Shown here piece after piece: positions 55,830-64,000 of a DNA stretch of 64,000 nucleotides. Where the stretch lies: positions 186,001 through 250,000 of the forward strand of contig JAHQIW010002164.1 of assembly GCA_019055375.1 (NCBI GenBank), given 5' to 3'. The position numbers and the translations under genes were made by a program. The number at the start of each line of letters is the position of its first letter. Position 1 is the first letter of the stretch. The notes under the pieces are model-generated. The model saw only the letters and a list, made by a program, of their open reading frames with translations, was not told where the DNA came from and made no database searches. This DNA is from Parelaphostrongylus tenuis. Taxonomy: Eukaryota; Nematoda; Chromadorea; Rhabditida; Metastrongylidae.

Positions 55830-56420
55830 GATTGATAACTTGAAATTTGACAAACTCCTTGAGGACCTTTTCTGCATCCTATTGACTGTGTCAGCATTTT
55901 CTCTGTGAATAGTTGTCAAGATGCTTGAACTAGTGGTAGACTGTGGGCGTGAGGTCCGGTGAATATGAATGATGAAACAAAACTCGTAGTCCAATTCGTT
56001 CAACTTCAAAGCTTTCGATGTGTTACGTGTTACTGTCAGCTACGTTTAATTGACCATCATTACTTTGCACCAACCTTTTTCACCCTCTCACTTTTTTCAA
56101 ATAGCAAACGATCGAAGGCTGGTCAACGCTGAGTTTCTTTGCAACATCTCGTATAGTCTTAAGAGAACCAGCTTCGATCATTGCTCTCAGTTGGTCGTTG
56201 TCAACTTATCAAGACCGGCCATTACACTGCTCATTTTCAAGCAACCCGTCCTCTCTACAAAACCTCTTAAACCTCTGCTGCAGTAAGCATTTTAAGCAGC
56301 TGTTAAGCTAAATTGTTTGTTGATGTTGCGAGTTGTCTGTTCTGCTTCACAACCTATTTTGGACTCGGCGAAACCGCAAGTACTTTTGCACTTACCGAAC
56401 TCCTTACCATAGTTTAGAAT
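55830..56420 (-). pseudogene. Mariner relic with internal deletion, unit 2
   Basis: Paralogue of 49560-50110 with the same deletion; shares TCAGTTGGTCGTTGTCAACTT and the LNELDYEFCF region. More stops than the unit 1 copy. Confidence 0.72.
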
Positions 56421-56544
56421 AAATATAAAGTGAATTTCAGCTATAACATCGTTAGTGATCCAATAAGGAGTAACGTGAAGGCATCAAAACCATATCCAAC
56501 ATAACCACATTTATTAGGAATTTCTCCAATATCGATTTACAGAC

Positions 56545-56825
56545 TTCAGCAGTGAGTAAACCGCCATCACTTTTGTATCACACGTTTTCTAGACACTATT
56601 AAATCGTCTTTACAGATTTCTTCCCACTGTGCTGATCCCAGTACTTCCAACATTCAGTTCGTTGTTCGTCTTCATCGTCGTAAAATGCTAGCTAAGCGAG
56701 TCTTTTGAAATCTCGCGGATAACCTAGCTGTGGTTCAATATTGCTTTGCTGCTGAAGACAGGTGTGGAGCTTGGCCCCACTGACGTAGTGATGATCATCA
56801 AAACCACTCGGCCACGGGGCCCTCT
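56545..56825 (-). repeat. SINE2 copy, unit 2
   Basis: Paralogue of 50235-50520; head ATCAAAACCACTCGGCCACGG. Confidence 0.75.
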
Positions 56826-57089
56826 TGCATCAACCTAAGATGATCCAAGCAAATGTCTTGTTCTTATTCAACAATGGCATGATGTTATTAATATGAACCT
56901 TATAGTACTAAATGATATGCAAAACACTCACATTAGGCGAAGTTGAAGCCGCCTTTCACCCACAACGGGGGCTTGCTACCAGTGCATTACCGATATCACA
57001 GTTCTGTTGTCAACCTGTCTGCGATATATACTACCGTAACTGTGAGTAACGTAACTGTGTACTAACCTTTAACGGATTTAGTCAAGCGA

Positions 57090-57320
57090 AGCACGTGTCG
57101 GTTAATGGTTGTCATGCTCGTCACGGCGCGTATAGGACCGAGCCTCACCCTCTGACACCATCCGGCAGTCAACAACGAACGCTTTATGGAACGCCATAGC
57201 CAAGCTGTCTTTGAGATGCAAGAAGACGTGTTCAACAGTAATCTACCTTGTTCAAAAAGAAGGCAAAATATTGAACTGAATGCTAGTACTGGGATTCGTA
57301 TAGTGGAAAGAAAAACACTG
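57090..57320 (+). repeat. SINE2 copy, plus strand, unit 2
   Basis: Paralogue of 50835-51080 with the A-box part deleted (GTCGGTTAATGGTTGTCATG) and the same body and tail. Confidence 0.7.
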
Positions 57321-57419
57321 TGAAGACAATTTAATAAAGTGTCAAATACTATCCATAGAGGAATCTCCTCACGATAACTTCTCTAACTGTCTTCCTTCGT
57401 GCACTAAAAATATAAGCTA

Positions 57420-57670
57420 GTCTAGGACATTGTTTATATTCTTACTAGGCAGCGTGCCAATTCTCAAATGCTATCCGGCGCTGTCGCAGGCGGACGTAAG
57501 TTCTTGAACCCTGTGCGTCTGGCGAACTACACCCACTCAGGCTCTTATTTGCTCGCTGTCTCTGTGCCTCTCAATCTATCAGCCATGTACCACCCTGTTG
57601 GTATATAAGGCCCTTCTAAAGACCGCTCAACTCCTTGTGCCACCTAATGCGACCTTTATCTCGCAGTTTT
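57420..57670 (+). repeat. Repeat P, copy 3
   Basis: Keeps GTTGGTATATAAGGCCCTTC; otherwise as copy 1. Confidence 0.6.
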
Positions 57671-58255
57671 GTTAATATTACGTCATTACATAGAGTTTTG
57701 ACACCAGAGCAATAAACACCAAATTTACTGACCAGAATGACTAAATGTATGATTATAGTCTCAATTGCACATTTTTTATAAACATTTTCGTGTAGAATTT
57801 GCCAATACTCTGAAATGAAGCTGTCGTGAGCACGAATCGCTTGCTACTCATACACGAATGACAAGTAGAGGAAAATGCGTGTGAAGCAACGCGCGAGATT
57901 AATGGAGCTTCACATGTGCGACCCGAGCGTGACTGATCCTCCAGACTGTTCCCTCCAACTTTTAACTTCGCAAACCACTTCCTAGTCTTCCTTTTTGCAG
58001 CCGCAACAACACCCCAAGCTCCATTATTCTTGCGCGCCGCTTCACAAACAGTTTTCCCTTCGCGCCATTCGTGCATGAGTAGCAAGACTATTAGCTCCCA
58101 AGACAGCTCTATCTTAAGGCAATGAGAGACTACTTGTACACCAGAATTTTTACAAGAAAAGCTCGTCTGCGCGATGCCAAAATCATGCAGTTTTAACACT
58201 CTTGGTTGATATGTTTGATGCTCATTTGCTGAAAACTATTGGAATGACCTAATAG
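57670..58255. mobile_element. Foldback mariner derivative, unit 2
   Basis: Paralogue of 51430-52010. The minus-strand open stretch (58199-57753) again encodes LSWELIVLLLMHEWREGK and EAARKNNGAWG with RKWFAKL. No catalytic domain. Confidence 0.75.
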
Positions 58256-58374
58256 TTATTTGTGGCTTACTTTTCGCTTAACACATGCAGTTCGTACCTT
58301 AAAAGCCTTGGTCTATCAAACTGTCCTATATGTGAATATAGCTCAGTCCGTCGCCGTGCACTAGTAATATCAAT

Positions 58375-58600
58375 TAGTTTAGGCATTGGTTAAATTCTTA
58401 CTTGGCAGTGTGCCAATTGTCAAATAGCTATTTGGCACTGCCACAGGCGACATGACATCTTGAAACCCTGTGCCTCTGGCGCACTACACCCACTCACACG
58501 CTTTTATTTGCTCGCTGCCTGTGTGCCTCTCAATCTCTCACCCATGACCACCATGTTGGTATAGAAGGCCCTTTTAAAGAACGCTCATCTCTTTGGCTCA
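58375..58600 (+). repeat. Repeat P, copy 4
   Basis: Ends at about 58600, where the minisatellite begins; TATA-like position reads TTGGTATAGAAGGCCC. Confidence 0.6.
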
Positions 58601-59885
58601 ACTCGGATATTGGCTGCTTATAACATGGAAGTGCATTGTGTGATCGCATACTGGGTGCTTATCACGTAGATGTGCGTTGACGGCACGTCACATTCCGCCT
58701 AGTACGTGAAACTTCGATGAGAGCACGGCACATTGGCTGCTTGTAACAAGGAAGTGTATTGTGTGATCGCATACTGTGTGCTTATCACGTAGAAGGCTGC
58801 TTAGTACGTGGAACTCCGCTGACAGCACGGCACATTGGCTGCTTATCACATGGAAGTGTATTGTGTGGTCGCATACTGGGTGCTTATCACGTAGATGTGC
58901 GTTGACGGCACGTCATATTGGCTGCTTACTACGTGAAACTGCGATGAGAGCACGGCACATAGGGCTACTATGTACGTGGAACTCCTTTGAGAACACGGCA
59001 CATTGCCTACTTACTACGTAAAAAATGCGGCAAGAGTACGGCACATTGGCCGCTTAGAACTTATAACTACGTTGAGAGCACGGCACATTGCCTGCTCATT
59101 ACGTGGAACTGCTTTGAGAGCACGTCACAATGGCTCCTTTTACGTGAAACTGGAACGAATGTACGGCAAATTGGCTGCCTAGAACTTGGAAGCACTTTAA
59201 GAGCACTTCACTTTGGCTACTTACTACGTGAAACTGCGACGAGAGCGCGGCACATTGGGCTGCTATGTACGTGGAACTCCTTTGAGAGCGCGTCACATTG
59301 GCTACTTACAAGGTGAAACTGCGACGAGAGTACGGCGCATTGGCGGCTCATAACATGGAAGTGTATTGTATGATCGCATACTGGGTGCTTGTCACGTAGA
59401 TGTACGTTGACGGCACGTCATATTGGCTGCTTACTACGTGAAACTGCGATGAGAGCACGGCACATTGGGCTGCTAAGTACGTGGAAACTCCTTTGAGAGC
59501 ACGGCACATTGGCTGCTTAGTACGTGGAACTGCGAAGTGCGCATGGCACAATGGCTGCTTACTAAGTGAAACTACGATGAGAGTGCGGCACATTGGCTGC
59601 TTAGAACTTGGAACTACATTGACAGCACGGCACATTGGCTGTTTTGTACGTAGAAGTGTAGTGTGTGATCGCATACTGGGTGCATATCACGTAGATGTGC
59701 GTTGACGGCACGTCACATTGGCTACTTACTACGTGAAAATGCGGCAAGAGTACGGCACATAGGCTGCTTACTACGTGAAAATGCCATGAGAGCACGACAC
59801 ATTTGTTACTTCCTGATTGAATGTGCTTTGTTTGACCACATATTGGGTGCTTATCACGTAGAAGTGCGTTGTGAGCACGGCGCAT
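58600..59885. repeat. Minisatellite, unit about 41-44 bp
   Basis: Head-to-tail units built on GAGAGCACGGCACATTGG, CTGCTTACTACGTG and AAACTGCGAT, with a longer recurring variant containing TGTGATCGCATACTGGGTGC. Frames open across it on both strands are repeat artefacts. Confidence 0.9.
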
Positions 59886-59889
59886 TGGC

Positions 59890-60830
59890 ATCAGACAGTT
59901 GGTAGAAGTAGTGAATACCAATTTCAAAGCTGTGTCCAGGCTGTGAATGATGTATGCGTCGACGAGCCGATGGTACCATTCAGAGGAAGACCCAAGCTCC
60001 ACCAGCATGCTCCTTGCAACAGGAACATATTCGGTATAAAGCTCTTCAAAGTTTGTGGTTAAAAGCGGTTACACGCATGAGACACTGATCTACACAGGTG
60101 CGTATACAACTTTCAGATTCTGCGAGCCTTCATCGGATCGTGTGACGATGGATTTCATGGAGTTCCTCCTAGATCAATTGAGGCACCTTTACGTCGGCTA
60201 CTGGTACATCATGTTTCCCTAGAGCAGAAGGACTGTTGCAGAAGAATACATACCTGACCGGAACCTGTAAGAAAAGGCGGGAATGTATGCCAATGGAGTT
60301 CGTGCAAGGGAAAGTGCGTATGGACGAGTGGAGAGCTATGCAAAATCTAGCGTGATGGTAGTTAGATGTTTGTACAAGACAGAAATGCAGATGCGCTCGA
60401 CAGCATACTGCTCCGACGTGAATTTGGACACAACGAAGCTTGAGTTGTTGAAAGCTACAACAAGGTTAAGGAGCTTGTGGATCTCACGGACCTGATAGCT
60501 GCCTATTCTACATTCTTTCGGAGTTTGAAAAATGGTACCTGCATTTGGCTAGTTTTTGGCGACATGATCTATCCCTTCTTCAGGTACTTGCGTATTCTCT
60601 TTCATTTCGTTCACAACATGCTGCCACTGATCGCTTATGAAACGCACTGCGCTAACAAATAACGAATCACATTCAATAAGTTTAAGGAGGCAGTTCATGT
60701 CATCTATCTGAAAGACGATTCTTCTTCAGCGACGCCTATCGGCGTTCTCGATAAGGTTTCACGCGAAAACCGTCGCTCATATGAGTGCTATAAAAAATGT
60801 CGACTGAGAAAGGCTCCTTTTATGCTCGAT
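59890..60830 (+). pseudogene. piggyBac-type transposase, broken
   Basis: Reads SCVQAVNDVCVDEPMVPFRG, whose D in VDEPM sits at the first catalytic aspartate position of the piggyBac DDD triad, then NIFGIKLFKVCG. In other frames follow ELVDLTDLIAAYSTFFRSLK and FHFVHNMLPLIAYETH, matching the late GGVDLxD region of the family. At least four frame breaks. The following open stretch 60822-61145 was not recognised and may or may not belong to it. No TTAA-flanked ends were located. Confidence 0.7.
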
Positions 60831-61145
60831 ATCATGCTAAGAAAAGAAATACCAGATGAATTCTATGCACATTCGATGCAAAACAATCACATCAAACGGA
60901 AGGTGAACACGCGTTCCACTCACATCGGCAGAGCGTCCTACCACTACATCACCTACACCGCTCTTTATGAATCAAAATGCAGTAAAAATGGAGAATTCGA
61001 GAAGATTATGTATTTCGAAGCTATTAGCTTGATCGCATCTGATGCTGTTATATGTTATGATCAACCACATCCGTTGAAGGTTGGTTGTGACAGTACAATA
61101 AGATATATCAACGAAAAAGTAACCGAAAAGCGATTACACCGCTAA

Positions 61146-62270
61146 TAGTGGTAGCACGCCACCACGGTATGGATGGGACCTGTGTTCAGCTTTCGCCTAG
61201 TGTCGGATGTTTTTCATGCCATGAAACACTCTTAGGCTTACTTATATATACACACTTATCATACGATCCGGTTCAGACTGCGCAGATACCGGCACTTTAT
61301 TCATTCGACTCCCTTTCTTGCATTAATAATCCACAAAGGTCTTATCCTTCAACTTCTCCAGTTAGTTGAGAAATATTTTTTCTTTTTTCAAGAAATTAGG
61401 AAGTACACGACCGACGAAAAAAGCGACTTTCAATAATGAACTTATTATGAACTCTTCGATCAGGCGTACAACGGTGCGGATTTTTTTCCTCAGAGAAATT
61501 AGTGATGAAGTCGAAAAGTGCTTTCACATAATCGTCATTCCCATTGATATAATCATCTTTCCAAGTAATCATGATATTCTGATATTTTCATGTATCTCAT
61601 GTTGGAAGAAGAACTGCTATTTCCGTCCTTATTGTTACTTTTATTTCTAGGACTTCAGTGTGCACAAACTATAACGTTAAAAAACAATAAATAATATGAT
61701 TTATTCAGAACTAACTACCAATCAGCGATTTTGCTTTCTTCAAAGCCTCAAAGGTCACGGTGAACCAAGCGTGCTTTTCATTAATGGAAACTAAATGCAC
61801 AAAGTCTTAAGTGAGAAATGCAGGTTGTATCATGCTCACTTCTGCAGTTAAAGGTATCCATATAAGTGTCTCGAGGAATGGGACGTCAGTTCACACATTT
61901 TCATGTAATGTAGAGTCTTAACTTTTGCAATTGAAAAAGAACAAACAGTGTAAATGTAAACTTATATGGTTTCATTGCTCCCAAATATATTGCTTAATAA
62001 CTATATAAAATGTTTGAGTTCAATTTTTGAGAAATGGATATTAATCTGTAAAGGTCTATAGGCAGTTGGAGTTGTACTATTGTGACAACACAATCATACC
62101 ACTGTCAGGTGTTTTGTAGTTTAATGTAACTTATTGAGGGTGCAAAACATCCGACATTAACCGGTAGATGAATTCATGTCCCACCCATACCGTGTGCCCG
62201 TGCTACCACTACACCAGCGATGACACCACTCTTCTACTACTCTTTTGTCGATATATCTAGTCGTAGCTGT
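61146..62270. other. Spacer, possible PLE scrap only
   Basis: AGCGATTTTGCTTTC with CTTCAAAGCCTC (61722-61752) resembles a PLE end with the hammerhead core lost. Nothing else recognised. Confidence 0.4.
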
Positions 62271-63650
62271 CAGCAATCAACCTTCAACTGGCGTTGTCGG
62301 GTAAAAATATAACAGCATTAGTCCCAGCCAAGCAAACAGCTTCGAAATGTATAATCTACTCGAACTCTTAATTTTTACTGCATCTTGATTCGAGAGAGCG
62401 GTGTCGATGACGTAATGGTGGCACATGAGCAAGCAGAACTTCTTATTGGATTCTGTTGCGTGACCACATCCAAACGGTTTCACACGTCATTGAAGTGTGT
62501 AAGAGACACCGCGTGCCCATTGTTCTAACCTTTATCGACTATGACAAAGCGTTTGACAGTGTGGAAACGAGTGCAATTCTATCAGCACTCGCCGACCGAA
62601 GTATACACCCGCCCAACGTAGGAACATTAGCAGACTGCTATCAAAACTGCAGCATGAATACACGGCTTTTCCACTGACCCGCCACCATACCCATCGGAGA
62701 AGGGGTTCGACTGGGGACACTATACCATTAAAAAAGTTTACCGTCGTACGGCAGTGAATGACGAAGTCGCTCGAATGGGACGAAAATGGCATATTGATTG
62801 GTGACAAATTCATATCAAACCTTCGTTTTGCGAACGAATCGTCATATTATAAAAAGTACAAGTGAAGCAGAGATGATGTTCAGGGAACTCAACGAAGCAT
62901 ATAAAAAGCTGGGCTACACATAAACAGGACGAAGACACATTTCTTGATGAATCCTTGAGGTGAATGTGAACAAATTGAATTGAATGGTTTTCTGATCAAC
63001 GAGTCCACCTCGTACGTATAACTTGGAGGCAAGTGAACATGGAAAACAACATTAAAGAAGAATTATATAGAAAAAGAGCAGCATGAGCCGCAATCGGACC
63101 TCTGAAAGAGGCCATCGACCAGATGACGGACCCCAACTCTGTGGTTAACCTTTTCGATTCGACAATCCTCTCAGCGTTCTGTTATGCAACAGAGGCGTGG
63201 GCTGATACTACAACATCGTCAAGAAGTTGCATACTACTCATAGGGCGCTTGAGCAAAGTCTTCTAAAAGTCAACCAGCACTCGCAACGTCTGGCCGGTTT
63301 GTGCACCTCTGATCTTTGAAAAATATTCTATCTGCATCATCCAGTAAATGCACTTCGACAGCGAGTAGCCGATGGGCAGATCATTAGATAAGAAGAATAG
63401 ATGACAAGTGAACGAAAGAACAGTGGGTGGTTTCCAAGAGAATGCAGGCACCCTCTTGGAAGACCACTCAAACAATGGGCGAGCGCGTTCGTAACTAACG
63501 TCAACCATCTGCACCCGCAGATGTTAACGAGATTGGATTCAAGGATGGAAGCCACCATGCTCGAGACAGTCCACCATAATAGACGACAGTTGTGCGAGAG
63601 AGAAACGAATAAAAACTATGCTGGACCCGGACACCAGTGAAGACGGGCCC
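62270..63650 (+). mobile_element. RTE-like retrotransposon remnant, second lineage
   Basis: A plus-strand reverse transcriptase portion reads SHVIEVCKRHRVP and [15 protein letters not shown] (motif A), then GVRLGT- and FANE-type traces of motifs B and C, and near 63400-63630 a C-terminal MQAPSWKTTQTMGERV and LDPDTSEDGPVQV. It differs clearly from the 19088 element. Several shifts. Confidence 0.75.
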
Positions 63651-64000
63651 GTCCAAGTCTAGTACCAAGTACCATTATAAGATCTCGGCACTAATCATCT
63701 GTGCACCTAATCATAGCAAAAGAACAATCAACAATCCCATTCTCAGACTTGTAAGAGATTAAATATGATGTAATGAAAACAATGTTTTGTTGTCAAACAA
63801 CATCAGCTCTTTATATCACTCGATTTTAACAACGTAAATAAAACTCATGCGAATCGCTTACAAAAGGTTATTCATGACGCAAACTTCACAATCAACAATT
63901 AGTAACATAGTACTTTCATGTTTGAGAGCAAAAGAATACTCAGGCCATCACATTGGGCGATCCATCTTGGCGAGATAAATTGACCAGTATCTGAAACTTT
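63651..64000. other. Right end of window, nothing recognised
   Basis: AT-rich; no domain, repeat end or RNA could be supported. Confidence 0.45.

Larger units (their letters stand above)
45090..58600. repeat. Tandem segmental duplication carrying two HP1-like genes
   Basis: Unit 1 (about 45090-52400) and unit 2 (about 52400-58600) share, in order: a mariner MITE, the HP1 gene, SINE3, a SINE1 with nested foldback, a mariner relic, a SINE2 pair, a TATATAA-bearing repeat and a foldback mariner element. Differences are mainly later insertions in one unit. Confidence 0.8.

Noticed and set aside
58600..59885. GATGAGAG...CGTGAAAC in the minisatellite as a hammerhead
   Set aside because: The core reads CUGCGAUGA with two extra bases, and no stem I or cleavage triplet can be placed.
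58776..59905. Several overlapping open frames in the 58.6-59.9 kb region
   Set aside because: Produced by the 41-44 bp tandem repeat; opposite strands are open too, and peptides only repeat the unit.
60822..61145. Open 107-codon stretch after the piggyBac relic as a host gene
   Set aside because: No family recognised and no splice signals decided; it may be part of the broken transposon, so it was left as unassigned.

Overview
The window is nuclear DNA of a nematode, most likely a strongylid (hookworm/trichostrongyle group). This rests on short exons with GT-AG introns, a lysosomal beta-mannosidase and an HP1-type protein with worm-like gene structures, an RTE retrotransposon of the kind abundant in strongylids, and dense tRNA-derived SINE, mariner and Penelope-like (PLE) debris. 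The species assignment is inference. No rRNA gene, intact tRNA gene, operon or CRISPR array was seen.

Four host genes can be supported. Two tandem beta-mannosidase genes (GH2 family) lie on the minus strand. Gene A (11804 down to beyond base 1) has 12 complete exons and the start of a 13th before the window edge. Gene B (39157 to 17408) is complete: 19 exons whose phases all agree, giving 888 codons plus stop, close to the usual length of about 880. Each intact junction was rebuilt by hand. From 45 kb to 58.6 kb the plus strand holds a segmental duplication carrying two HP1-like (chromodomain plus chromoshadow) genes. Gene C (45780-48949) is intact at 145 codons. Gene D (53154-55506) has two stop codons in its chromodomain exon but an open chromoshadow part.

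The rest is mobile DNA. An RTE retrotransposon (19.1-22.4 kb) sits in intron 16 of gene B, with further RTE remnants at 42.5 and 62.3-63.6 kb. PLE pieces with GIY-YIG nuclease ORFs lie at 12.3-16.5, 31-36 and 40-42.5 kb. Mariner relics are scattered through introns and spacers. A minisatellite at 58.6-59.9 kb abuts a broken piggyBac transposase. Three SINE families and several foldback elements fill much of the remainder.

The most interesting layer is a set of hammerhead self-cleaving ribozymes inside short interspersed elements. Family M1 has near-perfect 48-nt type-I hammerheads at 47.65, 47.93, 48.22 and 53.87 kb. Family M2 (1.57, 1.83 and 46.38 kb) shows swapped, pairing-preserving bases in stem II. 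A third type lies at 708-756. PLE ends carry a more minimal hammerhead-like core. M1, M2 and a small PLE derivative are bounded by direct repeats of 12-15 bp, and paralogous introns supply the empty sites. This fits animal retrozymes mobilised by PLE enzymes, a hypothesis from established work on hammerheads in PLEs and retrozymes, seen here in worm introns.
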